Source of the DNA: Mycobacterium sp. 1423905.2
Lineage (GTDB): Bacteria > Actinomycetota > Actinomycetes > Mycobacteriales > Mycobacteriaceae
Length of the DNA stretch: 45,693 nt
Direction of reading: 5' to 3'
NCBI RefSeq assembly: GCF_001673155.1
Contig: NZ_LZLE01000352.1
Coordinates: 1-45,693 of the forward strand
How positions within the stretch are numbered: the first letter of the stretch is position 1; every line of letters starts with the position of its first letter. The notes beneath the pieces are model-generated. The model was not told the origin of the DNA, did not search any database, and was given only the letters and a program-made list of their open reading frames with translations. The position numbers and the translations under genes were made by a program. Shown piece by piece: positions 16,739-25,309 of the stretch.

Positions 16739-17631
16739 ATGGCGCAACGCGAGGACGTCTGGTTCCCTTCCGGCGATGATCGGATCAGCGCCTGGCTGTA
16801 CCGCCCCGCCGGTGCGGACGATGTGCCGCTGGTGGTGATGGCCCACGGCCTGGGCGCGGTGCGCACCATGCGGCTCGACGCCTACGCCGAGAGATTCAGC
16901 GCGGCCGGGTATGCCTGTCTGGTTTTCGACTACCGCAACTTCGGCGACAGCGAAGGCCAGCCGCGCCAGCTGATCGACGTCGGCATGCAATTGGACGACT
17001 GGGCCGCAGCGGTTGCGTACGGCCGGACCATACCGGGCATCGACGCTAATCGGATTGCCGTGTGGGGCACGTCCTTTGGTGGTGGTCATGCGATCGCACC
17101 GCGGCGCGGGTGCCGGGTATCGCGGCCGCGGTGGCCCAGTGCCCGTTCACCGACGGCATTGCCTCGTTGCGGGCGGTGAACCCGGTGACGGCCGCACGTG
17201 TCACGGTGCGGGCGGCGCGCGACTTCGCCCGATCCGCGGCGGGTAAGCCGCCATTGATGATTCGCACGGCCGGTAGGCCGGGGGAAGTCGCGTTGATGAC
17301 CGCGCCCGACGCCTACTCCGGATACCTGCGTCTGGTGCCCGACGGCGTGGAACTACGCAACGAGGTCGCCGCTCGGATCGGTCTGAAGGTTGCCACCTAT
17401 CGTCCGGGGCGCAGCGCCGCAAAGGTGCCTTGCCCGATCCTGTTCTGCGTCTGCGCTTCCGACTCGGTGGCGCCACCCGGTCCCACCTTGCGCTACGCGG
17501 CGAAGGCGCCCCGTGGTGAGGTCAAGGTCTATCCCCAGGGCCACTTCGCCATCTATGTGGACGACGCGTTCGAGCGGGTCGTCGCCGACCAACTCGGCTT
17601 CCTGGGCCGGCACCTCAAGCCTTCCCGCTAG
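16739..17631 (+). pseudogene. Alpha/beta hydrolase, frameshifted
   Basis: An alpha/beta hydrolase of about 297 residues in two frames. The first frame (from ATG 16739) carries the oxyanion-region motif AHGLG and the nucleophile elbow WGTSFGG with S112, then goes out of register at residue ~119. The second continues AARVPGIAAAVAQCPFTDG to the end, including the likely catalytic His in PQGHFAIYVDD. One base appears to be missing near 17096-17101. The first frame alone stops at 17179 and would lack the Asp and His of the triad. The rest of the protein is well preserved, so the lesion is recent or a read error. Confidence 0.8.
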
Positions 17632-17657
17632 TTCGAGCAAAGGTTTGGCCGAAACGC

Positions 17658-17686
17658 CAGACTTTGCGACGCGACGGTTTTACCCT
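17658..17686 (+). promoter_or_regulatory. Candidate SigA promoter of the PE3/PE4-like gene
   Basis: CAGACT at 17658-17663 and TACCCT at 17681-17686 are separated by 17 bases. The second hexamer fits the mycobacterial -10 pattern TANNNT; the first matches TTGACA only in part. The PE gene starts about 80 bases downstream. A similar arrangement precedes the PE gene at 25310. Confidence 0.4.
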
Positions 17687-17765
17687 CTGTTTACTACCCA
17701 CTACCCGCGGTTGCGGCTAGTTCGTGGTGACCGGATATGGGGACCGGTCGTGAGGAAGGACGGGG

Positions 17766-19244
17766 ATGTCGTACGTAGTCGCTGCTCCGGATGCGCTTGC
17801 GTCAGCCGCTGCCAATGTGGACGGGATCGCCGCCGCGCTCAGCGAGGCCAACGCCGCTGCGGCGGGCCGGACATCGGGCTTGCTCGCCGCGGCAGAGGAC
17901 GAGGTGTCGGCGGCGATAGCGCAGCTGTTCAATGCCTACGGCCAGGAATACCAGGCCGTCGTGCAACAGGCGGGCGCATTCCACAGTCAGTTCACTCAAG
18001 CCTTAGCCGCGGCGGGCAACGCCTACGCCCAAGCAGAAGCAGCGGCCGCGACGGCACTGACCACTGCGATCAACACACCGGTCCAGTCGCTGCTGGGACC
18101 GGGGGCGGTCGGGACCGGGGGCACCGCCAGCACGCTCGCGTCTGGACCCTCAGCACTGCTGGCGAACCGGGTGGCGCTGATCATGGGCGGCACCAACAAT
18201 CCGCTTCCTGTCGCCCAGTACGTCGCGGACATCAATGCCCACTACATTCAGCCGCTGTTCCCCGGAGCGACTCCAGTCGGCCTGCCCACGCCCGAGCAGT
18301 TCTGGCCGGTCACCCCGAACCTGGGGAACCTCACCTACAACCAGTCGGTCGCCAAGGGCGTCGTGGCGCTGCACAACGCGATCGCTTCCACGATTAACAC
18401 CAATCCAGTCGTCGCCTTCGGCTATTCGCAGAGCGCCTCGATCATCAACAACGAGATCGTCGCGCTTATGGCGGCCAACAACCCCTTCCCGGCGACCGAC
18501 CTGTCCTTCATCCTGGCCGCCGCCGGCAATAATCCGAACGGCGGACTGCTGGCCCGCTTCCCCGGCTTCTACATTCCGTTCCTCGACGCGTCGTTCAACG
18601 GGGCGACGCCGTCGAATACTCCGTATCCGACCACTTTCTTCACCGCGCAGTACGACGGCATCGCTCATGTCCCCCAATATCCGAGCAATATCCTGGCGGA
18701 CATCAATGCGCTGATGGGCTATTTCTACGTCCACAGCAGCTACCCGGATTTGAACGCGCTCAACGCGGTGCAGCTGCCCACGTCGCCCGGCTACACGGGC
18801 AACACCGAGTACTACATGTTCTTGACCCAGAACCTGCCACTGCTGCAGCCGATTCGCGACATCCCCTACGCGGGACCGGTGATCGCCGACCTGCTGCAGC
18901 CGCCGCTGCGCGTGATGGTCGACCTCGGCTACAACGACTACGGCTACGCGGATCTGCCAACGCCGGCCAGTCTGATCAACATCCCGAACCCCTTCAACGT
19001 CGCCTATTACCTGGGCCAGGGACTGCTGCAGGCCCCCTATGGCGCCGCGGTGGAGATCGGTGTGCAAGCCGGCTTGTGGGGACCGGAGTACTTCCCCGAC
19101 GCCTATCCGTGGGTTCCGTCGGCCAACCCTGGGCTGAACTTCTACTTCGGCCCGGCGTTGAGCCAACCGCCGGTGACGGAACTGTCGCTACTCAGTGGCG
19201 CACTGGGCAACCTGTTCCACATCATTCCGTCGATCCACTACTGA
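17766..19244 (+). CDS. PE-PPE-domain serine hydrolase, PE3/PE4-like
   Basis: A 492-residue PE protein. The N-terminal PE helical hairpin (1-~100) ends with the type VII secretion signal Y87-A-Q-A-E91. It is followed by a PE-PPE alpha/beta hydrolase domain with nucleophile S221 in FGYSQS, the conserved block NNPNGGLLARFPG, and a likely acid Asp in QYDGIAHVPQYP. Such proteins are exported by ESX systems, and some cleave short-chain esters. Position next to the TetR gene and transhydrogenase matches M. tuberculosis Rv0159c/Rv0160c, which are two genes; only one is present here. It lacks the C-terminal extension of the four PE genes at 25-32 kb. Its stop abuts that of the convergent TetR gene. 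Confidence 0.87.
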   Translation: MSYVVAAPDALASAAANVDGIAAALSEANAAAAGRTSGLLAAAEDEVSAAIAQLFNAYGQEYQAVVQQAGAFHSQFTQALAAAGNAYAQAEAAAATALTTAINTPVQSLLGPGAVGTGGTASTLASGPSALLANRVALIMGGTNNPLPVAQYVADINAHYIQPLFPGATPVGLPTPEQFWPVTPNLGNLTYNQSVAKGVVALHNAIASTINTNPVVAFGYSQSASIINNEIVALMAANNPFPATDLSFILAAAGNNPNGGLLARFPGFYIPFLDASFNGATPSNTPYPTTFFTAQYDGIAHVPQYPSNILADINALMGYFYVHSSYPDLNALNAVQLPTSPGYTGNTEYYMFLTQNLPLLQPIRDIPYAGPVIADLLQPPLRVMVDLGYNDYGYADLPTPASLINIPNPFNVAYYLGQGLLQAPYGAAVEIGVQAGLWGPEYFPDAYPWVPSANPGLNFYFGPALSQPPVTELSLLSGALGNLFHIIPSIHY

Positions 19245-19868
19245 TCACGGCCCCAGCGGCGAGGTGGTGCGGATCGCCTCGTCGCGGATCAAACCACGCA
19301 GCAGCGCGGTGCTGAACTCGGCGGCGATCTCCTTGGCGGAGCGCCGGCCGCTGGGCCGCAACCACCGGTAGCTGCCGAACGTCATCCCGATGTAGCCCAG
19401 GGCCAGCACATGCGAGTCGCACTCGTAAAACTCACCACTGGCGATGCCGCGGTCGATCAGACCGTGCACGTGCTCGTACACCAGCGCTTCCTTCTCGCGC
19501 ACCTCGGCGACCTGTTCGGCGGTGAACCACTCGGCGATGTACGGCTGCTCCTGGAAGTACACCGCCGCCCGCTCCGGGTTGCTCGCGATCCCGGTCAACA
19601 GCCGAACGGTGTATTGATACAACGCTTCCCGCGCGGTCCAGGAGGGGTCGTCGTGCACGGCGGCGAGCGTGCCCTCGGCGGCCTGGCGGTAGATGTCGAA
19701 CAAGATCAGCGACTTGCTGGCGTAGTAGTGATACACGGTCGCCTTGTTCAGTCCGATGACGTCGGCGACATCGTCCATCCTGGTCCCGTGATAACCGCGG
19801 GCAGCGAACAGCTTGGTGGCCACGGCCAGCAACTCTTCACGGCGCGACAAGCCAGTTTCGGACGGCAT
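19245..19868 (-). CDS. TetR-family regulator, Rv0158 homologue
   Basis: A 207-residue TetR regulator. The helix-turn-helix is at about residues 31-52 (MDDVADVIGLNKATVYHYYASK). The helical ligand domain includes WTAREALYQYTVRLLTGIAS and a C-terminal YIGMTFGSYRWLRP stretch, as in fatty-acid-linked regulators such as KstR-like proteins. The ligand is not predictable. Synteny places it as Rv0158. An inverted repeat, CAGTT-N7-AACTG, lies 20 bases upstream and is a candidate autoregulatory operator. The gene is convergent with the PE gene, with no spacer. Confidence 0.85.
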   Translation of the reverse strand: MPSETGLSRREELLAVATKLFAARGYHGTRMDDVADVIGLNKATVYHYYASKSLILFDIYRQAAEGTLAAVHDDPSWTAREALYQYTVRLLTGIASNPERAAVYFQEQPYIAEWFTAEQVAEVREKEALVYEHVHGLIDRGIASGEFYECDSHVLALGYIGMTFGSYRWLRPSGRRSAKEIAAEFSTALLRGLIRDEAIRTTSPLGP

Positions 19869-19887
19869 CGGGACTCACTATCTCGGT

Positions 19888-19904
19888 CAGTTATCAATCA
19901 ACTG
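19888..19904. promoter_or_regulatory. Inverted repeat upstream of TetR, candidate operator
   Basis: CAGTT, spacer ATCAATC, AACTG: perfect 5-base arms with a 7-base spacer. It lies 20 bases upstream of the TetR start in the region between that gene and the 41-residue gene. TetR proteins commonly bind sites of this size next to their own gene. Short arms make chance occurrence possible. Confidence 0.4.
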
Positions 19905-20003
19905 GTTGGACAGTCTAGGCGTGGGTCCGGCCGCCTGTTGCACCGACGCACATGCGACTAGACTTGCTGAGGCAGACCAAGTCGCGAGTTGAGGGGTGGA
20001 GCG

Positions 20004-20129
20004 ATGGACCCGAGTCCGGACTACGACGCGAGCGACGAGATCGAGTTCTTCTTCGGCTATCTCACCTGGGGCTTGCGCGGCGTCGAGAGCGGCAACGGCT
20101 ACCCGCCGCCGGCCTACCCCCCGGTTTAA
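20004..20129 (+). CDS. 41-residue conserved small protein (Rv0157A-like)
   Basis: A short gene, ATG 20004 to TAA 20129, preceded by GAGGGGTGGA at a good ribosome-binding distance. The product starts MDPSPDYDASDEIEFFFGYL. It is acidic and aromatic in the first half and proline-rich at the end (NGYPPPAYPPV). There is no signal peptide or clear membrane helix. A small gene of this size lies at the same place, beside pntB, in M. tuberculosis (Rv0157A as I recall). Function unknown. It ends 5 bases from the stop of the convergent pntB. Confidence 0.7.
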   Translation: MDPSPDYDASDEIEFFFGYLTWGLRGVESGNGYPPPAYPPV

Positions 20130-20134
20130 TCGGT

Positions 20135-21559
20135 CTACAGAGCCTTCAACTCCTCGGCGACCTGCGTCACCGATTTCTTCGCGTCCCCGAACAGCATCGT
20201 GGTTCCCTCGCCGTAGAACAGCGGGTTGTCGATGCCGGCGAAACCTGAGTTCATCGACCGCTTGAGCACGATCACCGACTTGGCCTTGTCCACGTTGAGG
20301 ATCGGCATGCCGTAGATCGGGCTGGACGCGTCGTTGCGGGCCGCCGGGTTGGTGACGTCGTTGGCGCCGATGACGATCGCGACGTCGGTGCGGGCGAACT
20401 CGTCGTTGATGTCGTCCATGTCTTTCATGGCGTCGTAGTCCACTTCGGCCTCGGCCAACAGGACGTTCATGTGCCCGGGCATCCGGCCGGCGACCGGGTG
20501 GATCGCGTATTTCACCGTCACACCCTTGTTCTCCAGCAGCGCCGCCATGTCCTTAACCGCGTGCTGAGCCTGCGCGACGGCCAGGCCGTAGCCGGGGACC
20601 ACGATCACCTGGTTGGCGTAGGCCATTTGGATTGCCGCGTCGGCCGCCGAGGTGGACTTGACGGTCCGGTCGCCGCCGCCGTCGCCGCTCGGGGCCACGC
20701 CGCCGCCACCGAAACCGCCCGCGACGATCGCCGGGATAGAGCGGTTCATCGCCTTGGCCATCAGGTTGGTCAGGATCGAACCCGAGGCGCCGACGATCAT
20801 GCCGGCCACGATCATCGCGGTGTTGTTCAGCGCCAGGCCCGCCGCCGCAGCCGACAACCCGGTCATCGCGTTCAGCAGGGAGATGACGACCGGCATGTCC
20901 GCGCCGCCGATCGGCAGCACCACCATCAAGCCCAGTACACCGGCGGCGAGCAGGAGTCCGATCATCCACCACAGCGGCGCGCCGCCGCTGCCCGGATGCG
21001 CGTTGACACCGATCACCACCGCGGCGGCTACCGCGGCGGCGAGCAGCAGCAGGTTGATCGGTTGCTGCGCCTTCCCGAAGCCAATTGGTGCTCCGGAGAT
21101 GATCTCCTGCAGCTTGCCGAACGCGATGATCGAACCCCAGAACGAGATGGATCCGATGATGGCCGCGAACAACGAGGCGACCACGATGTGCACGGTCGGT
21201 GACTCGTCATGCTGGAACGCCGAAAAACCCTTGGTTTCCATGAATTCCGACAGCGCGATGAGCGCCACCGTGCCGCCGCCCACGCCGTTGAAGAACGCCA
21301 CCAACTGCGGCATGGCGGTCATCTTGGTCAGCCGCGCGGGCGGGACACCCAGCACCACACCGACCACCAATCCGGCGATGATCAGCGGCCACTGGCTGGT
21401 GTGCCGGATCGCGATCAGCGTGGCCGCCACCGCGATCGCCATGCCGACCGCGGCGATCAGGTTGCCGCGCACCGCGGTCTTAGGGCCGGTCAGACCCATC
21501 AGGCCGTAAATGAACAGCGAGAACGAGACGATGTAGAGGCCGATGACGAGGTAGTTCAT
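20135..21559 (-). CDS. pntB: NAD(P) transhydrogenase beta subunit
   Basis: A 474-residue membrane subunit. Multiple hydrophobic helices run from residue 1 to about 285, followed by the cytoplasmic NADP(H)-binding domain III with GYGLAVAQAQ at 323-332, the HPVAGRMPGHMN segment and SMNSGFAG near the end. With PntAa and PntAb it couples proton entry to hydride transfer from NADH to NADP. Its ATG overlaps the stop of pntAb by 4 bases (21556-21559), which indicates translational coupling. Full length, and syntenic with Rv0157. Confidence 0.93.
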   Translation of the reverse strand: MNYLVIGLYIVSFSLFIYGLMGLTGPKTAVRGNLIAAVGMAIAVAATLIAIRHTSQWPLIIAGLVVGVVLGVPPARLTKMTAMPQLVAFFNGVGGGTVALIALSEFMETKGFSAFQHDESPTVHIVVASLFAAIIGSISFWGSIIAFGKLQEIISGAPIGFGKAQQPINLLLLAAAVAAAVVIGVNAHPGSGGAPLWWMIGLLLAAGVLGLMVVLPIGGADMPVVISLLNAMTGLSAAAAGLALNNTAMIVAGMIVGASGSILTNLMAKAMNRSIPAIVAGGFGGGGVAPSGDGGGDRTVKSTSAADAAIQMAYANQVIVVPGYGLAVAQAQHAVKDMAALLENKGVTVKYAIHPVAGRMPGHMNVLLAEAEVDYDAMKDMDDINDEFARTDVAIVIGANDVTNPAARNDASSPIYGMPILNVDKAKSVIVLKRSMNSGFAGIDNPLFYGEGTTMLFGDAKKSVTQVAEELKAL

Positions 21560-21888
21560 TTGGTCACCGGCTCCTCGGCTTTGGCGGCCGGGAGGGCCTT
21601 CTTCTTGCCCTTGAACATGCCCAGCATCCGGTCGGTGACGATGAAGCCGCCGATGACGTTGAGCGTGCCGAATACCGTCGCGACGAACAGGATGATCTGT
21701 ACGGCAAGGGACGGATGCTCGACCGAGCCGAATACCACCAGCGCGCCGAGCACCACGATGCCGTGGATGGCGTTGGTGCCCGACATCAGCGGGGTGTGCA
21801 AGGTGTTGGGCACCTTCGAGATCACGGCGAAGCCGACGAATCCGGACAGCACCAGGATCGCCAAGTTGGCCAAGAGGTCGTCGTACAT
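21556..21888 (-). CDS. pntAb: NAD(P) transhydrogenase alpha2 subunit
   Basis: A 110-residue membrane protein corresponding to the C-terminal membrane domain of single-chain PntA. Three to four hydrophobic segments are visible, including LANLAILVLSGFVGFAVISK and the conserved HTPLMSGTNAIHGIVVLGA. The basic C-terminus lies in the cytosol. It forms part of the proton channel with PntB. It lies 22 bases downstream of pntAa and overlaps pntB by 4 bases. Confidence 0.93.
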   Translation of the reverse strand: MYDDLLANLAILVLSGFVGFAVISKVPNTLHTPLMSGTNAIHGIVVLGALVVFGSVEHPSLAVQIILFVATVFGTLNVIGGFIVTDRMLGMFKGKKKALPAAKAEEPVTK

Positions 21889-21910
21889 TTCTGAGCTTTC
21901 TGTTCTCGAG

Positions 21911-23002
21911 TCAGTCGCGGGTCACGCACGACGCCGCGATGACTTCGTCGTCGAAATCGGGGGCCAGCTTGCCGTCGGTGATCAGCAGGTCCAGCAGTGC
22001 GGTGATGTTCTTGCTGTAGAGCTCGCTCGCGTGTTCCGGCATGGTCGCCGGCAGGTTGAGCGGTGAGGCGATGGTGACGTCGTGCTTGACCACCGTCTGT
22101 CCAGGTTCGGTGAGTTCGCAGTTGCCGCCGGTCTCGCCGGCCAGGTCGACCACCACACTGCCGGGCTTCATCGCTTCCACCGCCGCAGCGGTCACCAGCC
22201 GCGGCGCGGGCCGTCCCGGGACAAGCGCGGTGGTGATCACGACGTCGAATCCGCTGATCGCCTTTTCCAGCGCCTTCTGTTGCTGAGCGCGTTCTTCGTC
22301 GGTGAGCTCACGGGCGTAACCGCCCTCGCCGGCCGCGTCGATGCCGATATCGAGCCATTGCGCGCCCACCGAACGCACCTGATCGGCGACCTCGGGGCGC
22401 ACGTCGTATCCGGTGGTGCGCGCGCCCAGGCGCTTGGCCGTCGCCAGTGCCTGCAACCCGGCCACGCCGACGCCGAGCACCAGCACGGTGGCCGGCTTCA
22501 CGGTGCCCGCCGCCGTCGTCAGCATCGGGAAGAAGCGCGTCGATTCGGAGGCGGCAAGCAGGACGGCTTTGTACCCGGCCACGTTGGCTTGCGACGAGAG
22601 CGCGTCCATCACCTGCGCCCGCGAGATCCGGGGAATGGCCTCGAGCGCGAACGCCTGGACGCCGGCTTGCTTCAGCGCGCCGATCGAGTTCTCCACATTG
22701 CGCGGGGCAAGAAAACCGATCAGGGTCTGACCGCTGCGCAGTCGACCGACCTCCTCTGCGGTGGGAGGCGCAACCTTCACCACGATGTCGGCGTCCCACG
22801 CGTCGCCGATGCTCGCCCCTGCGGCGGTGTAGAGGTCGTCGGGGAGGAGAGCTTTCACGCCCGCACCCGACTCGACCACTACGGCCACGCCGCTGTTCAC
22901 CAGCGAGGCGACCGCCTTCGGTACCAGCGCGACGCGCCGCTCGTCGGGGCCTGACTCAGCCACCACCCCGACCCTGGTGGCGTGGGTCTGCGGATCTGTC
23001 AT
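21911..23002 (-). CDS. pntAa: NAD(P) transhydrogenase alpha1 subunit
   Basis: A 363-residue soluble NAD(H)-binding subunit (domain I). The N-terminal alanine-dehydrogenase-like half has GPDERRVALVPKAVASL. The conserved SSQANVAGYKAVLLAA segment leads to the Rossmann motif GVGVAGLQA at 177-185. It delivers hydride from NADH to NADP on PntB. The start at ATG 23002 is supported by AAGGAAAG just upstream. First gene of the pntAa-pntAb-pntB operon; divergent from fadE2. Confidence 0.93.
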   Translation of the reverse strand: MTDPQTHATRVGVVAESGPDERRVALVPKAVASLVNSGVAVVVESGAGVKALLPDDLYTAAGASIGDAWDADIVVKVAPPTAEEVGRLRSGQTLIGFLAPRNVENSIGALKQAGVQAFALEAIPRISRAQVMDALSSQANVAGYKAVLLAASESTRFFPMLTTAAGTVKPATVLVLGVGVAGLQALATAKRLGARTTGYDVRPEVADQVRSVGAQWLDIGIDAAGEGGYARELTDEERAQQQKALEKAISGFDVVITTALVPGRPAPRLVTAAAVEAMKPGSVVVDLAGETGGNCELTEPGQTVVKHDVTIASPLNLPATMPEHASELYSKNITALLDLLITDGKLAPDFDDEVIAASCVTRD

Positions 23003-23042
23003 GGCTACTTTCCTTAGGTCTGCCGGGCGAATTGCCCCAGCT

Positions 23043-23072
23043 ACCCTAACGGTCGCCTTCCCAGCGCCCCAA
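23043..23072 (-). promoter_or_regulatory. Candidate promoter of the pnt operon
   Basis: On the minus strand TTGGGG (23067-23072) and TAGGGT (23043-23048) are 18 bases apart. The second fits the -10 pattern TANNNT and lies about 41 bases upstream of the pntAa ATG. Only a sequence match. Confidence 0.4.
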
Positions 23073-23156
23073 TTTCGCCTTCTGATGGCCGCCGATGGCG
23101 GTCGTCGGCGACGGGCTGAAACCGAGCGTCACCTCGCGTGTCCTATGGTGGCGGAC

Positions 23157-24380
23157 ATGGACTTCGCGATGTCGGCCAAGGCCAGCGACTACCACAAGCG
23201 ACTGTCCGACTTCATGGTCGAGTATGTGTTCCCGGCCGAGGCCGAGTACGAGAAGTACCGCCACGAAGCCGGCCCGGGCGACCACTCCGTGCCGCCGATC
23301 ATCGAAGAGCTGAAAACCAAGGCCAAAGCGGCCGGGCTGTGGAACTTGTTCCTGCCGGCCGAGTCCGGGTTGAGCAACCTGGACTACGCGCCGCTGGCCG
23401 AGCTGAGCGGCTGGAGCATGGAGATTGCTCCCGAGGTGATCAACTGTGCTGCCCCCGACACCGGCAACATGGAGACGCTGCACCTTTTCGCTACCGAGGA
23501 GCAGCGCAAAGACTGGCTGGAGCCGTTGCTGAACGGCGACATCCGCAGTGCCTTCTCGATGACCGAACCGGCGGTCGCCAGCAGCGACGCCCGCAATATC
23601 GAGACCTCCATCGTGCGCGACGGCGGCGACTACGTGATCAACGGCCGCAAGTGGTGGACCTCGGGCGCGGCCGATCCGCGGTGCAAGATCCTGATCGTGA
23701 TGGGCCGCACCAATCCGGAGGCGGCCAGCCACCAACAGCAGTCGATGGTCCTGGTGCCCATCGACACCCCCGGGGTCACCGTGGTCCGGTCGACCTCGGT
23801 GTTCGGCTGGCAGGACCAGCACGGCCATTGCGAGATCATCTACGACAACGTCCGGGTGCCGGCCACCAATCTGCTCGGTGAAGAGGGCGCGGGCTTCGCC
23901 ATTGCCCAGGCCCGACTGGGACCGGGCCGTATTCACCACTGCATGCGCGCTCTGGGCGCCGCCGAACGGGCGCTGGCGCTCATGGTGGACCGGACCCAAA
24001 AGCGGGTCGCGTTCGGTCGTCCGCTGGCCGAGCAGGGCGTGGTCCGGGAAGCAATTGCCAAGTCCCGCAACGAGATCGACCAAGCCAGGCTGTTGTGCGA
24101 GAAGGCGGCCTGGACCATCGACCAGCACGGCAACAAAGCCGCGCACATCTTGGTCTCCCAGATCAAAGCGGTCGCGCCGCAAGTGGCGTGCGACGTCATC
24201 GACCGCGCCATCCAGGTGCACGGCGGTGCGGGCGTGAGCGACGATACGGTACTGGCCAGGCTCTACGGCTGGCACCGCGCGATGCGCATCTTCGACGGGC
24301 CCGACGAGGTGCACATGCGGACCATCGCCCGCGCCGAATTGGGCCGGGAGAAGTCACCGTTCGCCGCGGCGGTCACCTGA
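23157..24380 (+). CDS. fadE2: Acyl-CoA dehydrogenase FadE2
   Basis: A 407-residue acyl-CoA dehydrogenase. The C-terminal region IQVHGGAGVSDDTVLARLYG followed by RAMRIFDGPDEVHMRTIAR resembles the ACAD10/ACAD11 group, which in mammals acts on hydroxy-acyl-CoA. The middle domain has SMTEPAVASSDARNIETSI and YVINGRKWWTSGA. Start: the frame is open to 22977, but the family begins near MDFAMSAKASDY. ATG 23157 is preferred, and ATG 23145 is possible. Syntenic with Rv0154c. One base separates its stop from the ptpB start, so the two are surely co-transcribed. Confidence 0.9.
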   Translation: MDFAMSAKASDYHKRLSDFMVEYVFPAEAEYEKYRHEAGPGDHSVPPIIEELKTKAKAAGLWNLFLPAESGLSNLDYAPLAELSGWSMEIAPEVINCAAPDTGNMETLHLFATEEQRKDWLEPLLNGDIRSAFSMTEPAVASSDARNIETSIVRDGGDYVINGRKWWTSGAADPRCKILIVMGRTNPEAASHQQQSMVLVPIDTPGVTVVRSTSVFGWQDQHGHCEIIYDNVRVPATNLLGEEGAGFAIAQARLGPGRIHHCMRALGAAERALALMVDRTQKRVAFGRPLAEQGVVREAIAKSRNEIDQARLLCEKAAWTIDQHGNKAAHILVSQIKAVAPQVACDVIDRAIQVHGGAGVSDDTVLARLYGWHRAMRIFDGPDEVHMRTIARAELGREKSPFAAAVT

Positions 24381-24381
24381 C

Positions 24382-25215
24382 ATGACGGTCCGGGACTTGC
24401 CGGGCGCGTGGAACTTTCGCGATGTCGCAGAAAGCACCGGAGCGCTTCGACCCGGACGGCTGTTCCGGTCCAGCGAGTTGAGCCGCTTGGAGGAAGGCGG
24501 ACGGGCAATACTGCGTCGACTCGGCATCACCGACGTCGCCGATTTACGCTCGTCGCGCGAGGTGTCCCGGCGCGGTCCCGGACAGGTTCCCGACGGTGTC
24601 GATATTCACCTGCTGCCCTTCCCTGACCTCGCCGACGACCAAGCCGGCACCGACGACGAGGCGCCCCACGAAACCGCGTTCAAACGCCTGTTGAGCGACG
24701 GCGCCGACGGCGGGGCTGACCAGTCCGAGGCCTCGATCGAGGAGTCCGCGGTCCGGTACATGACCGACGAATACCGCCAGTTTCCGACGCGCAACGGTGC
24801 CCAGCGCGCGGTCCATCGGGTGTTCACGCTGTTAGCCGACGGGCGCCCGGTGCTCACCCATTGCTTCGCGGGCAAGGACCGCACCGGCTTCGTGGTGGCG
24901 ACCGTGTTGGAGGCCGCGGGCGTGGACCGGGATGCGATCGTCGCGGACTATCTGCGCAGCAACGACTCGGTGCCACAGTTGCGAGCCCGCATTTCGGAGA
25001 TGATCGCGCAACGCTCTGACGTCGAACTGACTCCCGAGGTGGTCACCTTCACCAAGGCCCGATTATCCGACGGTGTGCTCGGGGTGCGCCCCGAGTATCT
25101 GGCGGCGGCTTGGCAGACCATCGACGAGAACTTTGGGTCGCTGGACGGATACCTGCGCGACGCCGGTATCGACGATGGTGCCGTCCAGCGCCTCCGCAAC
25201 CAACTGCTCGGCTGA
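24382..25215 (+). CDS. ptpB: Protein tyrosine/lipid phosphatase PtpB
   Basis: A 277-residue homologue of the secreted M. tuberculosis phosphatase PtpB (Rv0153c). The P-loop HCFAGKDRTGF holds nucleophile C161 and R167. K165 and D166 in the loop are typical of this subfamily, which acts on phosphotyrosine and phosphoinositides. The lid region (about 80-120) is present. In M. tuberculosis PtpB acts on host macrophage signalling. There is no classical signal peptide, as in the known protein. It directly follows fadE2 and precedes the PE cluster. Confidence 0.92.
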   Translation: MTVRDLPGAWNFRDVAESTGALRPGRLFRSSELSRLEEGGRAILRRLGITDVADLRSSREVSRRGPGQVPDGVDIHLLPFPDLADDQAGTDDEAPHETAFKRLLSDGADGGADQSEASIEESAVRYMTDEYRQFPTRNGAQRAVHRVFTLLADGRPVLTHCFAGKDRTGFVVATVLEAAGVDRDAIVADYLRSNDSVPQLRARISEMIAQRSDVELTPEVVTFTKARLSDGVLGVRPEYLAAAWQTIDENFGSLDGYLRDAGIDDGAVQRLRNQLLG

Positions 25216-25246
25216 TATGCCGTAACTATGCGGTCGGCCCAAAGGC

Positions 25247-25275
25247 CAGACACGCACGCGAGATCCCTTTAGGCT
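25247..25275 (+). promoter_or_regulatory. Candidate SigA promoter of the first tandem PE gene
   Basis: CAGACA at 25247-25252 and TAGGCT at 25270-25275 are 17 bases apart, fitting a partial -35 and a TANNNT -10. The PE start is about 35 bases downstream. Confidence 0.45.
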
Positions 25276-25309
25276 CAGCGGATACCGTTCGCCAGGAGGG
25301 ATGAGGGCG

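Noticed and set aside
19238..19250. Possible terminator at the abutting stops of the PE3/PE4-like and TetR genes
   Set aside because: The two stop codons touch and no stem-loop is visible within or next to them.
23046..24314. A 422-codon minus-strand open frame opposite fadE2
   Set aside because: Composition is that of an antisense shadow and no family motif is present; fadE2 on the other strand is certain.
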